Positions 46,864 to 61,800 of a stretch of 64,000 bases of DNA are shown piece by piece; position 1 is the first letter of the stretch; each line of letters starts with the position of its first letter. This DNA is from Leishmania mexicana MHOM/GT/2001/U1103. Taxonomy: Eukaryota; Euglenozoa; Kinetoplastea; Trypanosomatida; Trypanosomatidae. The notes beneath the pieces are model-generated. The model saw only the letters and a list, made by a program, of their open reading frames with translations, did no database searches and was not told the origin of the DNA. The stretch covers positions 410,594 through 474,593 of the forward strand of contig NC_018321.1 of the NCBI RefSeq assembly GCF_000234665.1, in the 5' to 3' direction. A program made the translations under genes and the position numbers.

Positions 46864-49800
46864 ATGCCGTCGCGCCTTGCGCACATAACAACCCACTTCT
46901 TCAACCTCCCAGCCGCACAGGATGAGCCGACGTATGGCGCCATGCGGTCAGCGCAGGAGCTGACGAGCTCCACCACATCGGCCATGGGGGCCGCATCTGC
47001 CCATCGCAGAAATGGCGGTCCACTGGACGGGTCCAGGCTGATGGTGACCATGCGTCGCGGCGGCGGAGCCAGCGGAGGGAGTCACATCTACGCAGCAGGT
47101 GCGGCCGGACGGCCCTCCTCATCAGCTTCCTCCACCGTTGCCTTGACGCCGCTTCTGTCGCCTGCCTCACCTGCGTCACCGATGACCACGCGATGGCCCA
47201 CCTTCTCGGTCTCGCCTGGTAGCAGCGGCGGTGAGCCTCGAAGCTGGACCGCCCTCGCCAAGGCGAGGCGAGCTCTCGAAGACAGCAGCTTTGGCTCCCC
47301 ATCCTCACCGGTGCTGCCGAGCGCGGGGATCGGCGCAGATGCCGTGGGCATGGAGGCGGCATTGCCGTCGCTGCCAACGTGGAGCGCCGACGCACGCACC
47401 TGGTCTGCGAGCACGGGCGCTGGGGTGGCTGGGAAGGAGGCGGTAAGCGGGGTGACAGGCCTGGTCGGGTCGCGACACAGTTCGCCGCGCATCGGCGCTG
47501 CTGGCTACCACAGCACCCAGTACAGCGCTGCTGTGTCCATGTCGCCGACAGGGAAGCTTTCGTCTTCGTGCCGTTGGGCCCCCCCTGGCACCGCCGTGGG
47601 CCACGACCGCAGCACCGAGGGCATGCCGACTGGGGCGAGCGGGCGGGATGGTGACGGCGTCGGTGACCGAGGGGGTCCGTACTCCACATCAGCGGATCCC
47701 GCCACGACGCTGGTAACCGAGGCAGACGGCGACCTTCTCGTGCCGCCGTTGATGCACTTCGTCGAGGATGAGGAGGTGCTGCGGTATGTTGCTGGGCTGC
47801 TGAACCGCCGTCGCATTGACGAAGTTGCATCCGCTGTGGAGGCTGTCGAGCACGCGTCGGCAGAGGACCTCTCGGTGCCGCCCAAGGGGCTGAGTCGCGC
47901 GGTTGCTCTTCAACGTGACTATGTGCTTAGCGCTCCACAGAGCAAGTCCCTTCACGCGTTTATGATGCCGAGCAGTGGCGCGCGGAGCACAATGGGCCAC
48001 CGCCGCGCACACCATTCTACGCTCGTGTCTGCGAGTGATGCCACGAGAGACGCGGTGAAAGGCGCGGTGGCCGGCGATGTTGGGATGGCTGCGCAGGGCC
48101 GTGACCGCTCTCGTACCGCTTCCCTCGGTTCGCAACTCCATTCAAGAGCCGAGGAGGAGGCCACCGCAGCGACGATGAGATCGCCTAACACAGGCAGCGC
48201 GAACACGGGCTCGCCCACTTCCCCCTTAGCTGCAACGGGCTCCTCGTTGTATCTGACAGCTCTGACGAGGCCGCTGTGCGACACCGGCAGTAGCGGAGTG
48301 CACTTGAGCTGCACCAGCAGCGGCAATGCGGCGGCAAGCAATCAGTCCGCTGCGCACCAGCGTAGCGGCAGGTCGCGCAGGTCTCATGACGCAGCAAAGT
48401 CAGGCGACTCTGCCTCGCCCACCACTGCAGCGTTGCAAGGGGCGGATACCGCGTCAGGGGGGCGCACTGCCGCTGCCGATGCTGCGATGGCCTCCGCGCC
48501 GCCGATCGACCTGGAGGGCTTCTGTCTCGCCGTGCGCCACAACGTGTTCGCCAACTACCGGACGCTGCCCGTGCACTGTGCGCAGCGGTCTTATGAGCAG
48601 CTACCGGTGCGGTATCGCGCCGGCCTCGACGCGATTTCGGCCGACGTGCTTCAGCAGCAGCAGCAGCGTGACCAGCAGCAGGGCAGTACCGATGCGGTCA
48701 GCGCCAGCGATGAGGTTGCCAACGTCGCGGTGTCGACGAGTGTCGGCGGCGGAGGGGCCGTGAACATGGGCCACCCTCGTGGCGGACGTTCCGAGGGGTC
48801 TTCAACGGGCTTGTCAGCAGCTGCGCCAGGGGCTGCGGGCTACGTCACAGAGGGTTGTCACGACCCCGTCACCTTCATTGGCATGGGCTACTACGGCTCT
48901 GGAGGTCGTGGCGGTGCATGGCCAGCCACCATGAACCTCTCCGGGAGCATCGGCGCCGCGTCGACGGCGACAACCCCAGCTGCCAGCCCCAGCTGGCTGA
49001 GCAGGGGTGAAAGCATGTGCCTCGACACGTCGGTGTTTCCTTCGCTTCCCTCGTGTGCTATGGAGGAACGAGCGGCAGCGACGATTGCGTCGCCTGTCTC
49101 GGCCCCCACAACCTCTACACCAGGAGGCGCCGCTGCGCCTGGGCCGATGGGCTCCCCATTGCCTTCGTCGTCGCCGACGTCTGCGGTGACCACCACGTCG
49201 GCCACAATAGGCGACGCAGCCGCAGGGGCAGGGCTTGTCTCCAGAGTGGCGCTGCTGCATCACGTCCAGCAGACCATTCAATCCTTCATCGCGCGTGGTG
49301 AGCGGGAGGTGGCGCTGCACTTTATAATGGCCACCGCCCCGTACCGCTTCTCTGGCACGACGGACAGCGACCGCGTACTTGCATTCTTCAACCAAATTCG
49401 CTTCTTCCTGCCGTCCCCGCGCTTTGGAATCGTCATGCTGGCGATGGAGGCGTGGCGCTCCCTGTACAGGCCGAGCGTCGGAGCCGGGGCAGCGGACTGC
49501 ACGCACATGACACTGGAGCTGCTGGCACTGATAGAGACTTACCTATGCCATGGGCGCACGTACGCCGAGTACGTGTCAGGGTTGCTCATGCTGCGTGCGG
49601 TGTTGGCGCTTGCTATGGAAAACAGCCCTCTTTGCAGCCGTACGGCGGCGGTGCTGCTGCAGCACCGGTCCCTGCTGCAGGGTCGCTTGCCCACCTTCCT
49701 GCTCGCGGTTTGGCTGATACTGATGGAGTTCTACACCATCGACGACACCGTGTTGCCACCACGACGGGTTTTGCGCGACCTCGCCGCCAACGCCATGCAG

Positions 49801-52800
49801 GACCTGTTCACGGTGGCTCTGGAGCTGCACATGACGCTGCCGGTGCAGAACGTCGTCGCCAATGCCGTGAGTGTCTTCTTCACAGGCCCGCAGCCGCAGG
49901 CACAACTCGGCCTCTCTCCACTCGTCGCGGCGCTCTCTGGTGAGGCCGCAGTTTCGGTGGAGGTGGACCATCGTGGCGGTGCTGAGGCGAGCAACAACAG
50001 TTCCGTCAATGCCGACACCACTGCGGCGGGGGTGAAAGCCGCACACTCCCTGTACTCAAGCGCTTCGAACAACGCCGGCAAGAGCGTTGACTCTGAAGCC
50101 ATGATGCTGCCTCTTCGCACTTTGGATGTGCCTGCTGCCGCCGCTGCTGTCGGCGTACGGGGAAGCGGAGCACCAGGAGCAGGAGCTGCCCGAAGCCCGT
50201 CCCCTTCTCGGCCTACGCCCAGCACCGGAAACGGGGTTTCAGACGACACGGCGAACGCCACGATGGCGCCATTGCCGCCGCATCGCGTGCCTGGGGCTGG
50301 TGGGGCCTCGGCGGTGGCGTCTGTCTGTCTCTCTCGCGACCCAACCGAGAGCCGCCGGTCGGCGCTGCGAACGGGAGTCGCCGCACCAGCATCACCGGCC
50401 CCACAGGCGCCAGCATCATCCTATCGCGCCGTCGCAAAGTGGATGTGGGCTTCTGTGAAGCGCGCTGCACGGCGCCTCTCCCATTCAACATCGATGCCGT
50501 CGCCGTCACCAGCGCTGGCCACCACTGCTGCCGTTGACGGCCGCCGCGACACGGCTGAGGCTGCTGGCGGGACACAAGATACATTCAGTAGCGCGCCTGG
50601 GAGGGTGTTTGCGCCGTCGGCTTTCGATCTACCTCGACGCATGGCATCAGCGCGCACCATGGCCGCCAATAGACACCCGTCGCCGCCGCTGCTTGTTGAA
50701 GTTCTCGAGGACATTTTCCGCGAGTCAATGGAAGCTGACTTGTCAGAACGCGCGGAGGCAGTTGCGCGATCGGCGGGCAGTGCGCAGCAGCAAGGACTCC
50801 TTTCGACAACCTCGGCAGTTGCCGGCGGTCGCTGGCTTGTACAGAGCAGCAGCTCACCTTTTTCCCAGGTTGCGCGACGGGTCTCTGTCACGAACAGTAC
50901 CGCAGGCGGAGGTCGTGGCACCATGCTGTCCTCGTACCACGCACTTTGGCAGCCCAGTGCAGTCGGCTTGCCACTGTTGCGTTCAGGGTCGTGGGCGCAG
51001 CGTCGACAGCAGCGACGCAGCTTCAGCGTCACAGCTGCGGCGGCCACCACGCTGGGGCTGGAGTCGTCAGCGCTCAGCGACCCGGTGTGGGGCGACATTC
51101 CCTTCGATGGCACCGTGTCCGACCGAGACACGCTCTGGACATTACCGCTGGCACGCGCTCTCCGTGCGGCCGGCCGGCCGCAGACGTTGGAGGCCACGGT
51201 GGCGGCGTCGACGCTCACGCTGGGCGCGTTTCTGTGTGCGTGGAGAATAGCAGGTTTCTCCGACGAAACGGACTCTGACTATGCGGGGAGCCGCGCATCG
51301 CGGCATCTGAGTGGCATGGCTACGGCAACTGCGGCCTCACCTGGCGCCAGCCCTACAGAGGTCTCCATCGTTCCATCCGGCGAGCCACCCCTGCCGCGCT
51401 ACTTCGGCCCTGCGTCTGGTGGAGCCGGCTCGGGCGACGCTAACCCATTCACCGAGGGTGTTGTCCTTCCACTCTTGACACCGGAAAGCCTCGTCGCAGC
51501 TGCAGGCTCCGGCGTCCTGGCGGGCTGTCGCGACTCTCTTGGTGAGTCAGCCTCGCTGCCGCACCCGTCACCCGCGACGGGTAGCTCGACGGCGATGCCA
51601 CCTGGCGTCGGCGCTTCTAGTGGGGTCTTTGGGGTCTCTACAGGCGAGCCGGAGAAGCCGGTGTCGATGCTGCCGACGACGATTTCTGCGCTCGCCAGCC
51701 GCACCGGGGCGTCGCGGTGCCGCGGAAGGTTGCTGGCATCCACCGCCACCGATGCGGATCCTGAGTGGCAGAGTGTGGAGAGCGCTGCGACAAACGTCTA
51801 CGTGCCTCCTGTGGCAGGCGTTGCGCCCCCCATCGTGGGGGCTGCACGCGCCACGACGGGGGCGGCACGAGATGAAGTGTCGGCCGCCACGCCGGCTGTG
51901 TCTACCGACATGGCAGCGCTGCTTGCGGTGCCACCATTGCCAGATCCAAGAGCAAGTCCGTCACTGCATGTGGCACAGGGCGCAGTAGGCACAGCCGCAG
52001 CGCCCGGCAACGGGTTTGACAACACGGGTGCGGATCATGTGCCACCAGCAGGACTGTTAGGAGCTGCCGCCGGCGCCGTCGCAACGCCTGACGCAGCCGG
52101 CCTCGTAGCGTCAGCGACGGTGGCAGGCCGCCAGAGTGGACTTCCCGCTACCATTCCGACGTCGACAGCGGGCTTGTGCAGGGCGCGCGCCCCTCCCACC
52201 GAGGTGGCGGATGTCAGCGTCTCTGACGACTCGCGCTCACAGGTGGGCGCGCGCGGCGGTGACGGTACGGCGAGGCTCACGATGGCGGCACCGAGGCCCG
52301 CTATGACTTCTGGTACTGCCGATGGGCGACTGAATGTGGCAGCACCAGTACCGCAGACCCCGTCCCTTTCTTTCTTCTTGCCCTCGTGGGCCGCGGCGCG
52401 AGTGATGGAGCGCTGCGTGCGTCCTTGCTGGGACGCCATCGGCCCTGCCGCACTGTCCTCCACAGCAGACGGCGCGAGGGCGGCAACGAGGCACACAAGC
52501 GCCGTAGTGGTGACCAAGGAAGCCGAAATCCTCCTCAGCAGCGTGGTGCCACTCCTCTCACAGTACTATGTGGACGCGCTCTCCGCCAGCACCGTGACAG
52601 CGGCGACCCAAGTACTCGTGAACCGTGCCATTCAATCAGTGAAGTCCCTCTCGCAGGGACTGCGTGATTGCAGTAGCCACCTCGGCGCCAACAGTCGTGG
52701 CGGGGCACCTACCGAAACGACCACGCGCGCAGGCTCAGGCGGCACCACTCTGCCCTCCTCGTCAGCGCCTCGCGAGTCTGACGTTGCGCCACGTGACTCA

Positions 52801-55800
52801 GACATGGGTGCCTCCCACAACGGCGCCGAGCCACCGGTATCATCGCCGCGTGCGGCGGCGCCTACCGGCACTGCCTCTGCCTCTGCCGCCACCACCACCG
52901 CCACCGCCTCGACACCATTCGCCTCACCGTTTTCGGCCTGGCCGGCAGAGGACAGCGCCCTCGTGGACGGCACAGAGTTGTTGAACGCGATTTTGTTCAT
53001 GACGACGGTGGCGGAGCGCTATCCTGCTGTGTACGAGCGCATGATACATCAGAGACTCTACCCGCTACTTCATCACATATTACTGCTGCACAACGCCGCT
53101 GTCGAGGAACCGCAGCTGTGGCTCTCCATGCCCCCCTCCTCTGCAGCGGTGGCCGCACACTTCAAGGTTGGGGACCGAGCACGGGCGGCTCCGCCTCTGG
53201 TGCCGCCGCCGCAGCAGCTGTGCAGCTCGCAGTCCGTAACGTCTCCCACTGCCATGGAAGGCGAGGCGGTCATCCAGCGAGTACGGCTGATCACCGCCCG
53301 GGCCATGTATCAGCGCCTCGCAATGCCGGCGCTGGTCCTCCTCGCGCACAACATGCCTGATGACGCGTGTGCGCGTCGGTGCTACCCACTGGTGGTGCGG
53401 CTGGCGCAGCTGGGACTGCGACGGCCTTTCTCAATGGCATCCGTCACGACGGCATTGTGCATCTGTGCCGTGTACCCGCCCCTCTCCCGTGTGTGCCAGT
53501 CCGAGCTGGTGCGGGCAATGGCCGTCGTGCTGGCAACCCCAGATGACGGGCTCAGTGACGGAGACGACGATGGTGCCGACAACGCGGCGGCGCCGACGGC
53601 GTCGCGAGAGGCAGAGGCGGACGGCGTGAGGGCGAGGCACCACTCTCGTCGAGCACCGCCGCAGGCCCGGCCCGAAGATGAGCCGCGGGGCACTCGCGAG
53701 GAGGATGCCATTGCGAGCAAGCCAGCCGGGCCGACTCGGGCTGCAGTGCTGTCGCCTAGACCTTTCCCAATGACTGCTGCGACGGCAGCGGCGTCTCAAG
53801 CATCGCTACCGAGGCCGTCCTCGCGTCGGGCCGCGCCAACCACAGCTATCGCGGCCACCGGGAGCGCGGCCCCTCCGATGTGGAGGAGCCGGCTGAACCT
53901 CCAGCTCTTTTTCCCTTGCTCAACAAACGTCGGGCACCTGCGCCTCCCCGCGGCATCGATGCGGGCCGCGCGGCGCCGACAGGCGGTTCAGACGCGCCTC
54001 GTCAAGCACCACTGCTTCCGCGCCATGAGCCTCTTCTACAGCAGCTGGGAGGGCACCACCCTCCTCTTCCTCGAGGTGTGCCTTCCATACTTGTGGCACC
54101 CCGATGCGCAGCTGCGACTGGAGTGTGTGCAGTGCTGCATGCGCTGGCTGCTGTCGGACTGCTGGCACTCCACGGACCAGGCATTGCTGCATCACCATGC
54201 CGCCACGCCCACTGCCAGCGCGGGTGGTGTCGATGCAGCTCCGTCGACGGCGCTGACCTCGTTCCGGAACCGCGTGACGGCTGCCGTCACCCGCGCTCCA
54301 GTGCGCGACCCGCGCACGACTGCGAACAGTGGCAGCAGCGCCAAGGGTGGCGTGCACGGGACGGCCGCGCTGCGGTGCCTCACAACCCTTAGCGCGCCAG
54401 CGCCGACACAGACTGGACAGGTGCGCGTGCCGTACCGTGCGCCGCCCCGTCAGACCGCAGAGGTCCTTCGCAATGGTGTCTCGTCGGGGCCGGCAGTGCC
54501 TACTGCCACAGCCCGAGCACCAGGGATGTCGATCTGCACTGTGCAGCATCACGGACGCACGCACGTGAACGCTCTGCGAGAGGTGGTGCACCACTTGGTG
54601 GAGCTGGCCGTCTGCGACCCGGAGCCGCTCATTCGGAAGTGTGCGCTCGAGAGTCTCTCGCCGGAGACGTATCCTCTGCTGTACCCCCACGAGCCCTTCG
54701 TGCACCAGCTGTTCACGGTGCTGTGGGACAGTTATATGCCGAATCGAAGCAGAGCAGCTGTGCTGCTCTGCGCTCTGGCGCCGCTGAACCCGTCCTCTAT
54801 CTTCCCACGCCTCCGCCAGGTGTTGGTCCAATACACAGAGGACTTGACGAATAGCATTGCGCGGCTGGCAGCTCCTTCCCTGCCTGCAAAGCGATCCTCA
54901 GCGCTTCTGCCAGTCGCCCCACCCGGGCACATCCACGAGGACGCGCTCTTTGTGTTGTTCCAGATCGCGTCTCGGCTGAAGCAATCAACACAGCTATACT
55001 TGCCGCAACTTCTGTCGATTGTGTCTTCGGTGCTGCGCAGCGGGTCGTCGCCGCGCGGGTCGGTGCTGCAGGCGCTGCACTTCCTCGTTGCCTTGCGTGA
55101 GGACAGCACCGAGGAGCAGTCGGCACTCTTCGCTCCCTTTTTCGACCTCGTTGCGCAGCAGCTGATCGACGGCGACGGCGACACCGCACGCCTGCTGGCG
55201 ACGGTGGCAGCACTGCAGAGCTTGCTGCAGCAGTTCACCGGCTCGGCGCACTCCTCATCGCAGACCCTGCCGATGGTGGTTGAGCGCCTGCACTCGCTAC
55301 TGTACCGCAAGCCATCCGTTGTGACGGAGTTCGCCATGGCTGTGCTGCAGCTACTGGGCACAATCAGTAGCATCGAGCCGTGGGACGCCGAGGCGGCGCC
55401 GCGCGCACCTGCGCTACTGCGACGACCGCAGAACCGCTACCCCTTGCCACCGCTCTCCTCGTCGGCTGGCGTGCTAGGTCGCGGCAGGGCAGTGCGCTCA
55501 AGGTGGCTCGACAGAGATGAGAGGGCAGACAGCGCTGCAGAGGCACTTGCGCAGTTGCAGAAGGCTGACCGCTTCGCTCCGTTCACGGCGCGCGCGTGGT
55601 GCGATACGGTCCTGCGCGCGCTGATGCGCACCGTTTCTGGATACGTGAATGGGACGATGAGCCAGACCCAGGGAGGTCTGTGCACGTGTCTCGCCGCCAT
55701 CATGAACATCTTGACCAACACCGTGGCCATTCACCATCTGGAGCTGTACCTGCCGACGGTGCTGACGCTCGTGATTGACCTCCTCGAGAAGCGGCAGACG

Positions 55801-58800
55801 CGGTGGCGCGACATCGAGACAGCTTATCAGTCGTCGGCGCACAATCCGCACTCGAGCACCACCACCGCGACGGGCCGCGGGGACGGCGCGGCGACGGCGG
55901 TGGGGCCTGCAGAGGTAGGTAAGATCAACGACTCCTCGGAGGCGATACGGCTGCTCTTCCTGCGGAGACTGTTCGACCTGGTCCTTGTCGCCGGTCGCCG
56001 TATTGGTCCGATGTACCCGCTGCTGAATGTTTTCCTGCGCGGCAGCTGGAAGACAATGTCACCGCGCGGCCTTGTACAGTGCTGTGAGGTGCTTGATGCC
56101 CTGTGCTGGGCAGTGCCGGACTTGCTGCGCGACGACTGCGACGTGTGGATCCCGTCGCTGCTGGAGGCACTGATTCAATACGACGCGCTGGTGGTGACGC
56201 ACCGTCGCGCACACGAGGGGGTGCCAGACAGCGCGCCCGCTGCAGCCAACACCTCGACAGGAGCTGTGGCAACCGGCATCGCCGCCGGCGCCGCTGTTAC
56301 GCCTACAGAGAGTGAAGAGACCCCAACAGCGCCGGCCAACACATCGCGGAACTTCTCGGCGTCGGCGAACCGTATGAGTCCTGCCCGACATGGGAGCGTC
56401 GTTGCTGATGCGAACGACAGCAGCAGCAGCCCGCTGAAGAAGCCGCACACACCGTCTCAATCGCTGCACAGCGCGGCAGTTGTTGACGGTACCGAGGAGG
56501 CTCCGTGGGAGCAGCAGCTGAAGCTTGTCTATCAAGCCTTGACCCTGTGCTTGACATCGCTGCAGCCGCTAGTGCCTCCGCTGGAAAAGCGGTTCGTTGC
56601 GGTGAGCCTGTCGGAGTGCCTGAAGTCGTCACACGTGCCACGCGGTGAAGCAGTGCGACGCACCGCAGCGCCGACAGCAGCGGCCGCACCAACGGATGGC
56701 CGCACGGAGCAGGGCGCCGGCTTCGATGCGGAACATAGCGCCACGCTCGCCACATCGACACCTTCATCGCTGCAGAGCCTTTGGCCAGCCACCGGCGCCA
56801 CGACGGCGTCAGCCGTTTTCGATCTGATGGCGGACCCGCACGAGGAGCTCATCTCCTTCCTGAACGCGTGTGTCTGCAGGCCTCTGCTGGAGTACATGGT
56901 GCACAGCAACCTCTCCACTGTCTCCATGAAGCTGGTCAAGAACCTGCTGTCGCGTTTGGAGTCGCTGAGCGCCGTGCATGAGGAGGCGCTGCAGCGGTTG
57001 TGGGGCGCCATGAGCCGGCGCACCGCGTCGCTGCTGTCGCAACCCGAAGGCAGCGGCGGGCTATCCTGGATGCCGGATGTGGCGAGCGGCTCTGCCACCT
57101 GTCCCGATGGCAGCGTCGGTTCGCTGGCCGCGCCGGCGCGCGCGCAGCTGGAGGTGAAGCTACGCGAGGCGCGAGAGTTGCTGCATCTGCAGTGTGCGCG
57201 GCAGCACGAGGAGGGCGGTGGGTCGGCCAACGTCAGCGGCTGCGGTGCCGGTACCTCCTCGCTCACTGCCTTCTACGCAGCGCCGCGATCGGCGAGTGAG
57301 GCGCTGTGGTTCAACAACGCTGCGCTCAGTCGCATGTGGGTGCAGAGCGCCGACCGCGCGGTGACGGTGCGGCGCTACTTTCCTTTCGACGCGGTGCACA
57401 CCTCCTGGGAGACCGAGGGAGAAGTCCAGCTGCTCGGGTGTCTGCTTGTGTCGGCTGCGTGGCACCACCCGCCCTCGACGACCGCGTTCGCGACGACGCT
57501 GCACACGTACTTTGCGCAGCGCTTCGGCCCTGACAGCGTTGCGGTGGCCTACGTGCGCTGTATCTGCTCCAGCTACTATAATTTGTGCATGCCGCTCGCG
57601 TCTGCGCATGACGAGGAGATGGTGGTTAAATGGGCTGTGCAACAGCAGCAGCGAGTCGCAACCACAGGCTCTGGCAGCGACGCCGGCACTGAGAGCGACA
57701 CCTCGCTCACCACCGTGACGCGGTCGGCTGTGATGCGCGGCCCCGGACTCCATGATGCCGCTGGCCAGATGACGCGAGAGGGCAGCGCCGACGTCATTTT
57801 GCGTCATCCGAGGTCTCCTGTTGCCCAAGCAACTGCGGCAGCGGCGCCTGCGAGGAGGAGCACCGCCGCCTCGCCGAAAGGCGGCGCCGCATTGTCGGGA
57901 TTATCTGGCATGGGCAGTCGTGCCGTCAGTTGGGAGGAGGACGCGCCGGCGCTTACCATCGCGAGAGGCGAAGGCACATCCGCGTCCTCCTCTGCCGCTG
58001 CGACAGCCTTCGCTGGTGCATCTGGGACACGCGCGACGACTCGATGGGCCCAGAGCAACAGCGCAGCAGCCTCGCTAGGCTCAGTCCTGACCACCACCGC
58101 CATCGTGCGCGGAGACAGCACGAGCGACATGGCGTTAGCGCGCCCCATGGTGACGTACCCGAGCATGGAACGCCTTGACAGCAGCAGCGACGGACGGCGG
58201 TCAGCTGAGATGAACACAACGGTGCGCTTCTCAGACCATGACGAGGATCAGGACGGCAACGGGCGCACGTGGACGGATTCGCACTACACACGCCACGCGA
58301 GGAGCAGCAATGGTGGTAGCGCGATGCCACACCGGGCGCACATCAGTCACCAGCAGCTAAGTGCGAACCAGCTCCATCAACCGCAGTACCCGTTGCCGAC
58401 TGGGACAGCCACCTCGACACCCCTCTGCGGCCCCAACTCCCTACCTCGCACTATCACGGCACACAGCACCAATGGCGCAGATACGTCGCCGTCAACGACG
58501 CATAACCACAGCCCCACAACAGCCACCCTGGCCATCCCCGTCGAGGCGGGTGTCGGCGGCTCCTTGGACAACTACGTGAATGCCTCAGCACCTGTGGGTC
58601 TGTCTGGCCTCCGCAGCGGAAGCGGCAGTGGCTCCTCGTTCTATCCTGGGAGCTTCTTCACAAGCGCCGTCGCCGCGGAGGGGCGGGTCGGCTGCGATGG
58701 CGGTGCATGCAGTGGTGTCGTGAACAGCACCCCTCATCACCATCACCCACACGCCTCGCTCGGTGCGGGTGACGGAGGGCCGTCAGCAGACGTGGAGGCG

Positions 58801-61800
58801 GTCTACGGGCGTGGCAGCAGCGAGGCCGTGCCGCCTGCGCACGCGTCGGTCGGTGGCGGCACTGGGGTGCACCTCACGACCCCCATATGCCGTCCCTTTC
58901 AGCTGCCCCATCCGCAGCCGTTCCCGACAGGACAGTCGCACGCCCCCTACCCCGTCAGCAGCAGGGCCTCGCCGAATGTGAACCTTGGCCCGCAGCCAGC
59001 GGCTTCACCAACAGGCAGTGCGGGGATGCTTGGGGTCGGCTCTTTCACCGCCGCCTCCGTCGATCACCCCTGGGGCGTTCTGGGACTTCCCGCTTCGGCC
59101 TTCAGCCCTGTCGGTGGGGTTGGTGGGGGCGCACCTGGTGGGCCCGGCGGCACGCCGCCACCATGGCGCTTCGCGTCGATCGCGGCGTCCGTCACTGCCG
59201 CCGATGTGGCGTCTCCAAACAGCTTTACGATGCCGCCGTCTAGTGGTGGTGTCGGTGGCGCTACTTTTCCTTTTGCTGTGGCCTCCCATGATGCTGCAGC
59301 GGTGCAACAGCAAGCGTGTCGGCGACTGTCGCCCCTTGTCTCCCATCCGCCTCTGCATCACCACCTGTCGAGTGGTACCATGGCGGCGCCAGCCACGGCA
59401 ACTATGCGGAGCCGCGGCGGCTCAGGCAACGACTTGAGCGGGCACCAGCTCCAGCCGCCGCCGGTGCACCAAGCGCAGAGGCAGCTGCCTCCCTCGCCTT
59501 TCTCTGCCGAGGCGAGCGCCACCTCGGCTACGACTTGGACAGCCGCCGCCGGCGCGGTGCGTTCAACCACGACCACGGCGGCGGGTGCTCCGCCGCTGAG
59601 AGCAGAGGCACGCGTCTTCACATCAGCCGTGCAGTCGCCAGCTGCGACTACGCAGACGGACAACGACGGCCCCACCTCTCCGGCTGCGGCGGCTGCTTCC
59701 GATAGGCTGGGGAAGGAGGCAGCGACGTCGCCGTGTGTGGCGAGAGAGATGGCGGAGGCGTGTGCAGCTTTCGCATCGGCGCACGAGGCTGGCGAGGTAA
59801 CGCACAAGAATTCGCTCATTGCGTACTTTGAGCTGCATCGGTCTATTTCCGGGCACGGCTGGCGGTCGTGGTGGGAGCAGTTCTGTCTGTACTTGCTGCA
59901 GTGCAGTCCGGACTACTGCATCCAAGCCTGCGAGCCCTTTGCGCGTCAGCACCACATCGCCTTCTCGTACTCGGAGCTGCTGCCCTTGGCGCTCTTGTCA
60001 ACGCTTCCGTCTTGCACCGTGGCGGAGCTCGTCGCGTGGCTTCGAGCGCTGCGCGACTTTTACGCTTTCCACACCGACCCTAGTGCTCCTGTGCCGCAGC
60101 AGGTCGCCTCCGGGGTGGCCCGCGTCGCACACGATATCCGCCTCTACCACCGCACATTCTTCCCACCAGAGGTGGTGTCGCGAGTCGTGGACGTCTGGTT
60201 GCCGGAAAGTGTCGTGGCGGAGCTCGCGAATCGCTCGCTCAACCCCCCGTTGCGCATCCTGTATCTGGAGCAGGACCTGGCCCGCTTCTTCTCCTGGGGA
60301 TGTACAGCGCTGCTCATGGTGTCTGCCGATGACGTGGCGAGCGCGTTGGAGCGGACGCTATTCGTGCAAGACCCGCGCTTCCAGCAGTGGCTGAGTGCGG
60401 TGGCGGCGACGGCATCAGAGATGCGGAGCAGGGACAGTGCCGTAGCCCGTTCTCCAGGACGACGGCGTCGCAGCTGCAAGCCTGTGGTGAGGTCGGCGGC
60501 AGCGGTCGCCAAGTCGTCGTCGTCAACCATCGGCATCCTAACTCCGTCAGCGCTGGAGCTGCTTGGCTTCCACCGCGCAGCCGCACTCGAATATGTGCGC
60601 TTGTACGAGGAGCAGCAGCTGAGCGAGCGCCGTGACAGCCGCCGCGGTGTGGCAACGGAAGAGGATGAAGCTGCACAGTGTAGTCCAGGGTCAACATCGA
60701 AGGACACGGCGGCTCGGCACCACTCAAGCGCCGCTGCTGCTAGGTTGATTGTCGGGGCGATGCGCTGCCACATCTGCCTGTGCGACTTCGAGGCGGTGCT
60801 GCGGCTCTGGGAGGTCGTTAAGGGCAGGGGCGCTGCCGACACGACCACAGCGATGACAAGCTCTTCCCTGTCTACAGACGGTTGCAGTGAGGCGTCCGAC
60901 GGCGACAGCGGCTCAGCCGTGGTGAGGAATAACTGCAGACGGGCTAGCTCGTGCGTGCTGAGCCCCGAGACAGCGCGGTATGTGGTGATGTCTGCCCAGG
61001 CTCTTTCTCGATGGGACTACGTGCAGGAAGCCGCCCACTACGCCTTTGGCTGCGCCAGCGCTGGCGGACTTTCCTGGACCACCGGCGCGCCGCAAGCAGT
61101 GCAGGAACACACGCACAAGTCGGGCGGGCCGGCTGCAAATTCTGCCGTGACACCACATGTCCAACAGCTGCCGCAGCCACCAGGCAACCCTCGGTGGGCG
61201 GAGGATGTGGGAGAGGAAGGGCGCGCCGAGCAATTCCTGGACAAGGTCTTCTCGTCGGACTTGCCCCCCGGGACGGACGGCACGGTCGAGCTCCGGGCGG
61301 TCGATCACACCCGCGAGTCGCTCCTGCAACGGCAGATGGAGGTGTTCGTTGGCGCGGCGCTCGTGGCGGCGCACGATTATGACGGCGCGAAGCGGGCCTT
61401 GACTGCTGTCCGCGACGGACTACGTGACTCCTACGCGGTCTTCCACAGCGATAACAATCGCGTGAAGCTTGAGTGGAGCAGCGTCTTCCAGCAGCTGTCC
61501 GACTTGGAGGAAGGCATGCACGCGCTTGAGCAGGTGCCCGCAGCCCAGGAAGGGATGGGTGCCGTGCCGACATGCACGGAGAGCGGTGGCACGTCCGCGG
61601 CGTGGCCAGGCGCGAAATTGCCAGCTCTGGATCGCGAGATTAACGGCAAGCTCTTCCCCGAGGCAACGGTGCGGCGTCTGCGCAACATCACGTGCCGACC
61701 GGTTTCAGCCACCACCACGATCCTGCAGCTCTTCATGATCATCGCCGTCCGCAGCGCCATCGCCCCTGTCACCTGGCAGCTTGACAACGTCCTCGCCTTG

